Assembly: GCA_963828755.1 (NCBI GenBank)
Contig: CAWHFY010000008.1
Span: 91,238 to 155,237, forward strand
Direction of reading: 5' to 3'
DNA: 64,000 nt
From: WHSW01 sp963828755
GTDB lineage: Bacteria > Actinomycetota > Thermoleophilia > Solirubrobacterales > 70-9
A program made the position numbers and the translations under genes. Below the pieces are notes generated by a model. It had not been told where the DNA came from. It did not search any database and worked only from the letters and a program-made list of their open reading frames with translations. Shown in pieces: positions 26,079 through 34,699 of this stretch. Positions within the stretch are counted from its first letter, which is position 1. Every line of letters starts with the position of its first letter.

Positions 26079-26792
26079 GTGAGTCGGGTCGAGACACTGC
26101 CCACCGCGTGCCCGCTGGCCGTCTGCGACGGGAGCGGCTGGATCGTCGACGACGACGGCGTCGCCCGGCCGTGCGACTGTCGCGAGCGCCGGATCGCCCA
26201 GGCGCGCACGCGCGGCGTCCGCACGGTGCTGCCGCCGAAGTACCAGGGGGTCGGCTTCGACCGCCCGCCGGTCGCCGACATGGCGCGCGACCCGCAGAAG
26301 CGCGCGGTGCTGACCAAGGTGCGGGAGTTCATCGACGCGATCGACGACAACATCGCAGAGGGCCGCGGGATCTGGCTGCAGGGCGACGTCGGCACCGGCA
26401 AGACGACGCTCGCGATGCTGATCTCCAAGAAGGCGATCGAGGCCGGGCACACCGTCGCGATCTACTCGCTGCCGCGCCTGCTCGCGCGGATCCGCCGCAC
26501 CTACGACGGCGACGCGGGCGAGCTCTCCTACCTCGAGTTCTTCCGCCGCCTGACCTCTGTCGACCTCCTGCACATCGACGATCTCGGGGCCGAGAAGTCG
26601 AGCGACTGGGTGCTCGAACAGCTCTACGCGATCGTCGACGAGCGCTACTCGACCAACCGCTCGATCGTCGTCACCACGAATCTCGAGGAGGCGACGCTCG
26701 AGGAGCAGATCGGGGCTCGGACCGTCTCACGGCTCGCCGAGATCTGCGAGACGCTGCCGATGTACGGCGGCGATCACCGCTACGCGGCCTGA
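26079..26792 (+). CDS. DnaC/DnaI-type AAA+ helicase loader
   Basis: Predicted ATPase that opens the DnaB ring for loading on DNA. GTG 26079. The N-terminus has a cysteine cluster of zinc-finger type (CPLAVCDGSGW...RPCDC), as in DnaI-related loaders. The AAA+ part has Walker A GDVGTGKTTLAM, Walker B LLHIDDLGAEK, sensor 1 SIVVTTNL and an arginine in GARTVSRLAE. 237 residues. Direct position after dnaB supports the role. IstB-like transposition ATPases have the same core, but no transposase is near. Confidence 0.82.
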   Translation: MSRVETLPTACPLAVCDGSGWIVDDDGVARPCDCRERRIAQARTRGVRTVLPPKYQGVGFDRPPVADMARDPQKRAVLTKVREFIDAIDDNIAEGRGIWLQGDVGTGKTTLAMLISKKAIEAGHTVAIYSLPRLLARIRRTYDGDAGELSYLEFFRRLTSVDLLHIDDLGAEKSSDWVLEQLYAIVDERYSTNRSIVVTTNLEEATLEEQIGARTVSRLAEICETLPMYGGDHRYAA

Positions 26793-26810
26793 ACGGGCCG
26801 CACTTCCCTG

Positions 26811-26816
26811 CATAAT
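26811..26816 (+). promoter_or_regulatory. -10-like hexamer for purA
   Basis: CATAAT ends 9 nt before the ATG at 26826. Confidence 0.4.
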
Positions 26817-26825
26817 CAAGCCGCT

Positions 26826-28124
26826 ATGCCGGGCATCGTGATCATCGGGACCCAGTGGGGGGACGAGGGCAAGGGCAAGGTCGTCGACCTGCTCGCCGAG
26901 AACGCCGCGATGGTCGTCCGCTTCCAGGGGGGCAACAACGCCGGCCACACGATCGTCCGCGACGGCGAGACGTTCAAGTTCCACCTGATCCCCTCGGGGA
27001 TCCTGCATCCGGGCAAGCTCTGCGTGATCGGCAACGGCGTCGTCATCGACCCTGAGGTGCTGACCGGGGAGATCGACGCGCTGCGCCGTCGCGGGGTCGA
27101 CATGAGCGCGCTCAAGGTCTCCGCCAACGCGCACCTGATCATGCCCTACCACGTGATGCTGGACACGGCGGGCGAGGCGAAGCTGGGCAAGCTCGAAATC
27201 GGCACGACCAAGCGCGGAATCGGCCCCTGCTACGCGGACAAGTCCGCCCGGCTCGGGATCCGCGTGCAGGACCTGCTCGACGCGAAGATCCTGCGCAAGA
27301 AGATCGCCGCGGCGCTGGAGCCCAAGCAGCAGTTGCTGCGCCCGTTCGCGCGCGATCCGAAGCTCGACCTGCACACGATGACCGAGGAGTACCTGCGCTA
27401 CGGCCATCGCCTCGAGCCCCACATCGCCGACACGTCGCGGCTTTGCTGGGAGGCGCTCGACGCCGGCCAGACGGTCCTGTTCGAGGGCGCCCAGGCCGCG
27501 CTCCTCGACCTCGACCACGGGACTTATCCGTTCGTGACCTCGTCGAACCCGGTCGCCGGGGCGGCCTGCGTCGGTGCCGGTGTGGGCCCGACCGACATCG
27601 ACGAGGTCTGGGGCGTCTGCAAGGCGTACACGACGCGGGTCGGCGCCGGCCCGTTCCCGACCGAGCTCACCGACGAGGTCGGTGCCCACCTGCGCGACCG
27701 CGGCCACGAGTTCGGCACGACCACCGGGCGCGAGCGCCGCTGCGGCTGGCTCGACCTGGTCGCGCTGCGCTACGCGACCCGGCTCAACCGGCTGTCGGCG
27801 CTGGCGATCACGAAGCTCGACGTGCTCACCGGGCTCGAGACGCTGCGGGTTGCGGTCCGCTACCGCGGCAGCGAGGGCGCCGTGTTCGACGAGTTCCCGT
27901 ACCACCAGTCGATCCTCCACACGGCCACGGCCGAGTACGAGGAGCTGCCCGGCTGGGAGGAGGACATCAGCGGCGCGCGCAGCCTCGCCGATCTCCCGGC
28001 CAATGCCCGCGACTACCTCGACGCGATCGCCGCGGGCACCGGTGTTCCGGTCGCCGTGGTCGGGGTCGGACCCGGGCGCGAGCAGGTGATCGAGACCAAC
28101 GTCGCGGTCCTGCGCGCCGCCTGA
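26826..28124 (+). CDS. purA: Adenylosuccinate synthetase
   Basis: Joins IMP and aspartate with GTP on the way to AMP. 432 residues; N-terminal GTP-binding/catalytic signature VIIGTQWGDEGKGKVVD, then GGNNAGHTIV, the IMP-site GTTKRGIGPCYADKSAR and the C-terminal GRERRCGWLDLVALR. Length is normal. Stands alone between the replication genes and the methyltransferase gene. Confidence 0.97.
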   Translation: MPGIVIIGTQWGDEGKGKVVDLLAENAAMVVRFQGGNNAGHTIVRDGETFKFHLIPSGILHPGKLCVIGNGVVIDPEVLTGEIDALRRRGVDMSALKVSANAHLIMPYHVMLDTAGEAKLGKLEIGTTKRGIGPCYADKSARLGIRVQDLLDAKILRKKIAAALEPKQQLLRPFARDPKLDLHTMTEEYLRYGHRLEPHIADTSRLCWEALDAGQTVLFEGAQAALLDLDHGTYPFVTSSNPVAGAACVGAGVGPTDIDEVWGVCKAYTTRVGAGPFPTELTDEVGAHLRDRGHEFGTTTGRERRCGWLDLVALRYATRLNRLSALAITKLDVLTGLETLRVAVRYRGSEGAVFDEFPYHQSILHTATAEYEELPGWEEDISGARSLADLPANARDYLDAIAAGTGVPVAVVGVGPGREQVIETNVAVLRAA

Positions 28125-28156
28125 GCGCCGCCGCGGACGCCCGGCGGCCGCGGCGC

Positions 28157-28162
28157 TAGGAT
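28157..28162 (+). promoter_or_regulatory. -10-like hexamer for the homocysteine methyltransferase-like gene
   Basis: TAGGAT ends 7 nt before the ATG at 28170. Confidence 0.4.
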
Positions 28163-28169
28163 CGGCGCG

Positions 28170-29123
28170 ATGAGCGTACGGAAGCGCCTCCCGCAGCTCG
28201 ACGGCGGCCTCTTCCTCACCGACGGAGGGCTCGAGACGACGCTGATCTTCGACCACGGGATCGAGCTGCCCGAGTTCGCCGCTTTCACTCTGCTCGGCGA
28301 CGACGCCGGGCGCAAGGCCTTGCGCGACTACATCGAGCCGTATCTCGAGGTCGCCGCCGCCCAGCGCGGTGCCGGGTTCGTGCTCGACACACCGACGTGG
28401 CGCGCGAGCCCGCGCTGGGCCGCCGAGCTCGGCATCTCGGAGGGCGAGCTCGACCGGCTCAACCGCCGGGGGGTCGCGTTCATCGAGCAGTTGCGCGACG
28501 CCTGGGCGGGGCGGGTCGACGGGCCGATCGTGCTCGCCGGCGTGATCGGCCCCCAGGACGACGGCTACCAGCCGCATCAGCTGTTGAGCGCCGACCAGGC
28601 CCAGGCCTACCACTCGACCCAGATCACGAGCTTCGCCGACACCGCCGCCGACCTGGTCGCGGCGATGACCCTGACCTACGCCGATGAGGCGGTCGGGATC
28701 GCGCGGGCGGCGGCCGCGGCGTCGATCCCCGCGGTCATCTCGTTCACCGTGGAGACCGACGGCCGGCTGCCGAGCGGGCAGGGGCTGGCGGAGGCGATCG
28801 ACCAGGTCGAGCGCGAGACCGACCGGGCCCCTGCCTACTACATGGTCAACTGCGCACACCCGACCCACTTCGAGGGCGTCCTCGACCCGGAGGCGCCGTG
28901 GGCGGAGCGGGTCCTGGGCGTGCGCGCCAACGCTTCGACCCGCAGCCACGCTGAGCTCGACGAGGCGGCCGAGCTCGATCGCGGCGATCCGGCGGACCTC
29001 GGCCGGCGCTACGTCGGTCTCGCGGCCAAGCTGCCGAACATGAACGTCCTCGGCGGCTGCTGCGGCACCGACTCGACCCACGTGGCGGCGATCGCGGCGG
29101 ACTGGCCGCGTGCCGCCGCCTAG
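28170..29123 (+). CDS. Homocysteine S-methyltransferase family protein
   Basis: Zinc-dependent methyl transfer to homocysteine, probably from S-methylmethionine or a related donor. 317 residues in one barrel: DGGLETTLIFDHGIELPEF at the start, then the three zinc cysteines, one in MVNCAHPTHFEGVL and two in LGGCCGTDSTHVAAI. Closer to MmuM/BHMT than to full MetH because the folate and cobalamin domains are absent. The methyl donor is not deducible from the sequence. Confidence 0.85.
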   Translation: MSVRKRLPQLDGGLFLTDGGLETTLIFDHGIELPEFAAFTLLGDDAGRKALRDYIEPYLEVAAAQRGAGFVLDTPTWRASPRWAAELGISEGELDRLNRRGVAFIEQLRDAWAGRVDGPIVLAGVIGPQDDGYQPHQLLSADQAQAYHSTQITSFADTAADLVAAMTLTYADEAVGIARAAAAASIPAVISFTVETDGRLPSGQGLAEAIDQVERETDRAPAYYMVNCAHPTHFEGVLDPEAPWAERVLGVRANASTRSHAELDEAAELDRGDPADLGRRYVGLAAKLPNMNVLGGCCGTDSTHVAAIAADWPRAAA

Positions 29124-29133
29124 GCGGGCCCGA

Positions 29134-29262
29134 TCAGCCCCGCTGCTCGCGGCGGTGCTCGCGCCAGGCGAGGACCGCCACCGCGGCGATCACGGTCAGC
29201 GGGGCGCCGGCGAACCCGACGCCCATCAGCCAGTGGCCGGCGTGGGCGAGCGGGAGGGTCAT
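29134..29262 (-). CDS. 42-residue single-pass membrane protein
   Basis: Short gene read directly from the sequence: MTLPLAHAGHWLMGVGFAG, a hydrophobic helix (TVIAAVAVLAWR) and a basic end (EHRREQRG). Its ATG overlaps the stop of the large membrane protein gene upstream (ATGA at 29259-29262), so it is translationally coupled to it. The His-Ala-Gly-His near the outer face could bind a metal. The coupling, the sensible hydrophobic profile and the positive-inside end argue that it is real. Function unknown; likely a subunit or helper of its neighbour. Confidence 0.65.
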   Translation of the reverse strand: MTLPLAHAGHWLMGVGFAGAPLTVIAAVAVLAWREHRREQRG

Positions 29263-31106
29263 GCGGTCGCCTCGCGCGCGCCCGACGGTTGCCCCGCGGA
29301 CCGTCGACCGGCGCGCGGCCCACCGCCGCCGTCCGGACGGGCGATCCGCGACAGCACCCAGCCCAACAGCAGCAGCAGCGCGAGCACGATCGCGGCGACG
29401 ACCGAGTAGGCGAGCCCGGCCAGATAGCCGGGAACGCCCGACTTGAGCTCGCGCTGCAGGATCTGGGTCTCGTCGACGAACGGGCGGTCGAAGCTCGTCG
29501 GGGCCTTGACCGCGGGCGCCGGGATCGCCGCGTCCTCGGGCATGTAGACCGGGACCCCGGCGACGTAGTTGTCGCGCTGCAGGCGAATCAGTGTCTTCCA
29601 GGTGCCGTGGACGGGAATCGGCTCGGTCGTCTCATAGACGCCGGGCGAGACCTCGCGCAGCTGGTCGGTGACCAGGCCGCCGCCCTGCCAGGCGATCGCC
29701 TGCAGCCAGAAGGCGTCGTCGCCGAGCGAGGCGGGGTCGAGACGCACGGTCGCGTCCACGGTCCGCTGCGGGCCGCCCTCGACGTCGTCGAGGGTGACCT
29801 GGGCGCTCCAGCCGCTCGGCGTCGTATCGCCGACGTTGAGGCCGACGACGGCGACGATCGCCAGGGTCGCGACGGCCGCAGGGACGATCGCCGGGGCGCC
29901 GAACGGGCGCCGTCGCGAGCCGGCGGCGGCGAACGAGCCGCCGAGGAAGGCGCCGACGACGCCGGCCGCGACCGCGGTCGCGAGCGCCGGGATGATCGCC
30001 TCGCCGATCAGGCCCGGCGGCCATGGGATCGGCATCCAGACATGCGACCACGCGTACTCGGCGAAGAAGCCGACGGTTCCGATCAGGACTCCGCTGGCGA
30101 CGCCAAAGAGGTACGGGCGACGCGTTGAGACGAGCAGGGCGATGCCCTCGACGCAGACGGCCTCGGCGAGGTAGAGCGGCATGTGCGGCATCGTCTGGCC
30201 GAAGACGTCGCCGACGATCAGCGCGACGACGCCGCGCACCGCGATGAAGAAGAGCGCCGCGCCGACCGCCGCGCCGGGGCCGATCCAGATCCGCGCGGCG
30301 ACCAGCGAGACGCCGGCGGCGAAGGCGAGCATGATCGGCTCGAGCACGAGCTGGAACTGCGGGACGCCGAAGTCGAACTCCGCCTGGAAGGTGGAGAGGC
30401 CGATCAGCAGTCCACCCATCGCGAAGAAGCGCCGGTAGCGGGCGACCGCGGCAATCGCGCGGTCGGCGCGACCGCCGCTCGGCGCTTCGACCTGCTCGCC
30501 GCGCCCCTCGACGATGAGGATCGCGCTGCCGATCAGGGTGAGGCCGGCGCCGCCGATCAGCATCAGGTGGGTCGGTCCCCAGAGGGTCACGTCCTGGCCG
30601 AAGATCCGGTGCCAGACGTCGTCGAGCGGGAAGCCGATCAGCGCGAAGCCGGAGGCGGCGAGCATCGCGATGCCGCCGAGCGGCGCGTACCAATCGCCCG
30701 AGATCCGAATCGCCCGCGAGGATGGCTTGCCCTCGGGGAGGACGATCGCCAGGAAGCCCGCGGCGAAGATCCCGAACAGGCCCGCGAGGATCAGGTAGTG
30801 GGCCGGGTTGGCGAGCGGCCCCGGATCGCGGCCGTTGTCGATGTGCAGGGAGATGTCCCAGTACATGCCGACCAGCGCGACGAGCAACGCCCCGGCGGCG
30901 ATCAGCGAGGGCAGCGCCGCCCATGGGGCGAACCCGGTGTCGCGGGCCGCGAACCCGGCGATCCGCCGCAGCAGGTCGGTGCGTCCAGTGCGATGCGCCC
31001 AGCCGAAGTAGACGAGGACGGCGGTCGCCAGCATCGCGGCCCCGGTGGCTCCGATCACCTGTCCGAGCTCCGCGCCGCCAGCGGGGGCGTTGTCGACCGT
31101 GTTCAT
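29259..31106 (-). CDS. Large multi-pass membrane protein with FixH/YtkA-like extracytoplasmic domain
   Basis: 615 residues from ATG 31106, which has a strong ribosome site (AAAGGAAAG). About 12 membrane helices occupy residues 15-430; several intramembrane His/Asp/Trp residues are notable (MYWDISLHIDNGRD, LWGPTHLMLIGG, MPHMPLYLAE). Residues 440-560 form an extracytoplasmic beta domain (WSAQVTLDDVEGG, VHGTWKTLIRLQ) of the type seen in FixH/YtkA copper-related proteins, then one last helix. A near-perfect inverted repeat lies upstream (31132-31151). A part in copper or respiratory-oxidase handling is inference. Confidence 0.6.
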   Translation of the reverse strand: MNTVDNAPAGGAELGQVIGATGAAMLATAVLVYFGWAHRTGRTDLLRRIAGFAARDTGFAPWAALPSLIAAGALLVALVGMYWDISLHIDNGRDPGPLANPAHYLILAGLFGIFAAGFLAIVLPEGKPSSRAIRISGDWYAPLGGIAMLAASGFALIGFPLDDVWHRIFGQDVTLWGPTHLMLIGGAGLTLIGSAILIVEGRGEQVEAPSGGRADRAIAAVARYRRFFAMGGLLIGLSTFQAEFDFGVPQFQLVLEPIMLAFAAGVSLVAARIWIGPGAAVGAALFFIAVRGVVALIVGDVFGQTMPHMPLYLAEAVCVEGIALLVSTRRPYLFGVASGVLIGTVGFFAEYAWSHVWMPIPWPPGLIGEAIIPALATAVAAGVVGAFLGGSFAAAGSRRRPFGAPAIVPAAVATLAIVAVVGLNVGDTTPSGWSAQVTLDDVEGGPQRTVDATVRLDPASLGDDAFWLQAIAWQGGGLVTDQLREVSPGVYETTEPIPVHGTWKTLIRLQRDNYVAGVPVYMPEDAAIPAPAVKAPTSFDRPFVDETQILQRELKSGVPGYLAGLAYSVVAAIVLALLLLLGWVLSRIARPDGGGGPRAGRRSAGQPSGAREATA

Positions 31107-31131
31107 CGCAGACTTTCCTTTCGCCGGATAC

Positions 31132-31151
31132 GTGACATGTCGCCATGTTAC
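31132..31151. promoter_or_regulatory. Inverted-repeat operator candidate
   Basis: GTGACATG (31132-31139), spacer TCGC, CATGTTAC (31144-31151): 7 of 8 pairs match. A further half-site-like ATGTCATG lies at 31160-31167. It is between the divergent membrane-protein gene and the carboxylase gene, so it could control either. Confidence 0.45.
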
Positions 31152-31211
31152 ACCGTTCGATGTCATGGTTGCGCCAGGTGGGGCGATCCGCAACGAGGAA
31201 GGGGCAACCAC

Positions 31212-31217
31212 TAATCT
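31212..31217 (+). promoter_or_regulatory. -10-like hexamer for the carboxylase gene
   Basis: TAATCT ends 8 nt before the ATG at 31226. Confidence 0.4.
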
Positions 31218-31225
31218 GCCGCGCG

Positions 31226-32997
31226 ATGTTCGAGAAGGTCCTGGTCGCGAACCGGGGTGAGATCGCGATCCGGGTCATGCGAGCGCTCAAGGAGATGGGC
31301 ATTGCCTCGGTCGGCGTCTACTCCGAGGCGGACCGCGAAACACCGCACGTGCGCGAGGCCGACGAGGCCTTCTTACTCGGCCCCGCCGTGCCCGCCGAGA
31401 GCTACCTGTCGATCGAGAAGATCATCGAGGTCGCGCAGCGGTCGGGGGCCGAGGCGGTTCACCCCGGCTACGGGTTCCTGGCCGAGAACGTCGCCTTCGC
31501 AACCGCCCTCGACCGAGGCCGGGATCGTCTTCATCGGACCGCCCGCCTCGGCGATCGAGGCGATGGGGTCGAAGACCCGCGCCCGCGAGATCATGCAGGA
31601 GGCGGGGGTGCCGATCGTCCCCGGGTCGACCGAGCCGTCACCCGACGTCGAGGCGGCACGCAAGGCCGCCGAGGAGATCGGCTATCCGGTCGCCTGCAAG
31701 GCCGCCGGCGGTGGCGGAGGCAAGGGCTTTCGCGTCGCGCAGACCGCCGACGACCTCGCGGAGGCGTTTGAGGGCGCGGCTCGCGAGGGCGAGAAGTTCT
31801 TCTCCGACGACCGCGTCTACCTCGAGCGCTACCTCGAGGATCCCGCGCCACGTCGAGGTCCAGATTCTCGCCGACTCGCATGGCAACGTCATCCACCTGG
31901 GCGAACGCGACTGCTCGATCCAGCGTCGCCACCAGAAGCTGATCGAGGAGGCCCCGGGTCCGCACGTCGACGACGAGATGCGCCAGCGGATCGGGCGGAT
32001 CGCCAAGGAGGCTGCCCGCGCGGTCGACTACCGCGGCGCCGGGACGGTCGAGGGCATGCAGGTCGGCGACGAGTACTTCTTTCTCGAGATGAACACCCGG
32101 GTCCAGGTGGAGCACTGCGTAACCGAGATGGTCACTGGAGTCGACATCGTCCGCGAGCAGATCCGGATCGCCGCCGGCGAGGAGCTCTCCGTGTTCCAGG
32201 AGAACATCGAGCTTCGCGGCCACTCGATCGAGTGCCGGATCAACGCCGAGGCCGCGCACAAGAACTTCGCCCCGGCCCCGGGCAAGATCGAGCGCTACAT
32301 CGAGCCGGCGGGCCCCGGGGTCCGGATCGACTCCGGGCTCGAGGCGGGCTCGGAGGTCACCCCGCTCTATGACCCGATGGTTGCGAAGCTGATCGTCTGG
32401 GACGTCGACCGCGAGAAGGCGACCGCGCGGATGCTGCGGGCGCTGGGCGAGTATCGGATCGAGCCGCTGACGACCCTGATCCCCTTCCACCAGGCGATCC
32501 TGTCAACCGAGCACTGGGCCAACGGCGAGACCTGCCGGGATCTGACCGAGGACAAGAAGTGGTTGAAGCAACTATCTCCTGACGCGTCCTCCGCTTCGCG
32601 TTCGGGCGGGTCAGGGGCGCAGGAGGACGACGCTGAGCAGGTCGAGCGCACGTACTCCGTCGAGGTCGACGGGCGCCTGCACGCGGTCAAGGTGATCGGT
32701 GCCGCGGCCCCGACCGCGGGCGCGGCCACCGACGGCGCCAGGCGCCCGCCGAGGCGCGAGCGAAGCGGCGGCGGCGGCGCGAGCGGTCCGGCGCTGCCCT
32801 CGCCCTTGCAGGGCACGATCCTCAAGGTCGCGGTCGAGAAGGGCGCCGACGTCGAGGAGGGTGCGCTGGTCTGCGTCATCGAGGCGATGAAGATGGAGAA
32901 CGAGATCACCGCTCACCGCGCCGGCAAGGTCTCGGAGCTCAACGTCACCGAGGGAGCCGCGATCAACGCCGGCGACCAGATCTGCGTGATCGAGTGA
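31226..32997 (+). CDS. Acetyl-/propionyl-CoA carboxylase alpha chain (biotin carboxylase + BCCP), frame-disrupted
   Basis: Carboxylates biotin with ATP and bicarbonate and carries it on its own biotinyl domain; the carboxyltransferase subunit is encoded elsewhere. Start FEKVLVANRGEIAIRV at ATG 31226. ATP-grasp: CKAAGGGGGKGFRVA, DRVYLERYLEDPRHVEVQ, EMNTRVQVEHCVTE. The biotin site near the end reads CVIEAMKMENEI. Extra bases near 31513 and 31850 move it through three frames; dropping both gives about 589 residues, the normal size. A Ser/Gly linker before the biotinyl domain carries repeat C copy 3. Confidence 0.88.
32577..32615. repeat. Dispersed repeat C, copy 3, inside a coding linker
   Basis: TCCTCCGCTTCGCGT at 32587-32601, flanked by the inverted pair CTGAC (32578-32582) and GTCAG (32610-32614). 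It is translated in frame as part of SPDASSASRSGGSGAQEDD between the carboxylase and biotinyl domains. The following GCGGGTCAGG also resembles copy 1. Confidence 0.5.
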
Positions 32998-33908
32998 TGG
33001 ACCCCTGGCGCGGCCCGGGCGCGGGGCGTCCGGACCTGCCGCTGCCGCCGGAAAAGCTGCCGATCCGCCGCGCAGGCAACTGGCGCAAGAAGTGGCGCTA
33101 CCTGGGCGCCTTCAGCGACGAGCTCATGCTGTGCGCTGCCCGGGTGCAGGTCGGTCCGATCGGCCAGACGTTCTGGGCGGTGTGGGATCGCGAGGAGCGG
33201 GTGCTGCACGAGCGCACACGGGTCAATGCCCCGGGCCTCGCCCGCGGCGAGGTCTGGACCGAGCTCGCCGAGGGCGAGCATACCGGCCGGATCGACTGGG
33301 CCCCCGAGCACGGCGGCACCCTGGTGCGGATCGAGGCGGACGCGCGCCGCTCCGACAGCGAGCACCTGCGGGCGTTCCTGCGCGCCGGCGCGGGCGAGTG
33401 GGTCGAGTGCGTGTGCCCGACCGGTGAGGCCGACAACTACATCTGGACTCGAAAGCGCGCCGTCAGCGTCCACTGCGACGTCCGCATCGGCGAGCGCCGG
33501 ATCACCTGCGAGGCCCGCGGGATCGAGGACGAGTCGTGCGGATACCACCCCCACCACACCGTCTGGGACTGGTCGGCCGGGGTCGGGCGCACGGCCGACG
33601 GCCGCGACGTCGCCTGGAACCTCGTCAACGGGATCAACGACCCGCCGCAGCGCTCCGAGCGCGCGATCTGGGTCGACGGGAGCCCCAGCGAGCCCGGGCC
33701 GGCGAGCTTCGACGGCCTCGAGGCGATCGAGGCCGACGGCGCGCGGCTTGGCTTCAGCGCCGAGGCCGAGCGCAGCAGGGTCGAGGACAAGCCGTGGGCG
33801 AAGTACAGCTATCGCCAGCCCTTCGGCACCTTCAGCGGCTCGCTCCCCGGCGGGCTCGAGCTGGCCGAGGGCTTCGGCGTCATGGAGCACCACGACGCCC
33901 GCTGGTAG
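32997..33908 (+). CDS. DUF2804 family protein
   Basis: 303 residues from ATG 32997 (overlapping the carboxylase stop, TGATG). Conserved DUF2804 features: the mid-protein RKRAVSVHCDVRI, GYHPHHTVWDWSAGVGRT, AWNLVNGINDPPQRSERAIW and the C-terminal KYSYRQPFGTFSGSLPGG with GFGVMEHHDARW. Family role is not established; the fold looks beta-rich and lipocalin/AttH-like. No signal peptide, so it acts in the cytoplasm. Position suggests a link to acyl-CoA or lipid metabolism, as inference only. Confidence 0.75.
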   Translation: MDPWRGPGAGRPDLPLPPEKLPIRRAGNWRKKWRYLGAFSDELMLCAARVQVGPIGQTFWAVWDREERVLHERTRVNAPGLARGEVWTELAEGEHTGRIDWAPEHGGTLVRIEADARRSDSEHLRAFLRAGAGEWVECVCPTGEADNYIWTRKRAVSVHCDVRIGERRITCEARGIEDESCGYHPHHTVWDWSAGVGRTADGRDVAWNLVNGINDPPQRSERAIWVDGSPSEPGPASFDGLEAIEADGARLGFSAEAERSRVEDKPWAKYSYRQPFGTFSGSLPGGLELAEGFGVMEHHDARW

Positions 33909-33916
33909 GCGCCGAC

Positions 33917-33971
33917 CCCGCCGACGGGTTGAAACCGTTGCCCCCTATAGCGAAATCAACCCGTCGGCGGG
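33917..33971. terminator. Bidirectional terminator: perfect 16-bp inverted repeat
   Basis: CCCGCCGACGGGTTGA (33917-33932) and TCAACCCGTCGGCGGG (33956-33971) are exact reverse complements with a 23-nt loop. It lies between two converging genes, and the right arm includes the TGA stop and last codons of the minus-strand gene. Confidence 0.65.
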
Positions 33972-34624
33972 CGGGCGGGCGACTTCACGGGTAGACCGAG
34001 GTGACTCGCCAGCGCCACGGCGGCTGCTTCGCCGGGCGCGAACTCGTACTGGTTGCGGCCGTCGAGCGTCTCCAGGGCGACCAGCGCCGGGATCGCGTCC
34101 TCCGGCAGCGGCGTCGGCGCGAGCTCGGCCACCCGCGCCGCGCTCACCGTCCGCCGCACGAGCTCCCAGCCGAGGGTCGGACGGTAGAGCCAGTACGTGA
34201 TCGTCACCGCGCCCTCCGTGCGGCGCGCGTCGTCGACCGAGACGAACGCGGTCACGCGCCGGTTCGAGGCGGTGAGCCCGAACCGCTCCCCGGGCGCTGC
34301 GCATGACGGCGAGCGGCAGCATCGAAAGTCGACCGGCAGCAAGGGCCCCGTCGCGCCCGCGGCGGCGACCGGCGCCGGGGCAAGGGCTCGGACCGCGCCG
34401 GCCAGCGGCCGTCCGTAGGCCTCGGTGAGCGGGTCACGCCAGCAGGGGCCAGGTCCGACCGCCGCGCAGCGCAGCTTGCGGCCGAGGGTCGAGCCGAGTT
34501 CGCGGCCGCCGCGGTCGGCGCCCGCACCGATCGCGGCGATCGCGGCCGTGATCAGGACCGCGATCAGCAGGCCGAGCGCGGCGTGCTCGACCGTCGCCGC
34601 CCCGCGTTGCCCGCCGACTTGCAT
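33956..34624 (-). CDS. TadE/Flp-pilin-like single-pass secreted protein
   Basis: 222 residues. The start MQVGGQRGAATVEHAALGLL has the G-x-x-x-x-E pattern of TadE/Flp-type pseudopilins: a short basic leader, Gly, then a Glu at +5 of a long hydrophobic helix. The exterior part has paired Cys (GPGPCWRD, RCCRSPSCAAP) and no enzyme motif. A minor pilin or a protein secreted through a type IV pilus-like system is plausible, but no tad genes are near. -10-like TACGGT ends 6 nt before ATG. Confidence 0.5.
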   Translation of the reverse strand: MQVGGQRGAATVEHAALGLLIAVLITAAIAAIGAGADRGGRELGSTLGRKLRCAAVGPGPCWRDPLTEAYGRPLAGAVRALAPAPVAAAGATGPLLPVDFRCCRSPSCAAPGERFGLTASNRRVTAFVSVDDARRTEGAVTITYWLYRPTLGWELVRRTVSAARVAELAPTPLPEDAIPALVALETLDGRNQYEFAPGEAAAVALASHLGLPVKSPARPPTG

Positions 34625-34630
34625 TGCCCG

Positions 34631-34636
34631 ACCGTA
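34631..34636 (-). promoter_or_regulatory. -10-like hexamer for the TadE-like gene
   Basis: TACGGT on the minus strand ends 6 nt before the ATG at 34624. Confidence 0.35.
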
Positions 34637-34699
34637 GGCACGGCCAACCGACGCGGGGCACGCCGAGCGTGCCGATTTGGTGTCCGAAGTGAGCCGGCT

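Noticed and set aside
26079..26792. IstB-type transposition helper
   Set aside because: Same AAA+ core, but no partner transposase or inverted repeats are present and the gene directly follows dnaB with a zinc-binding N-terminus.
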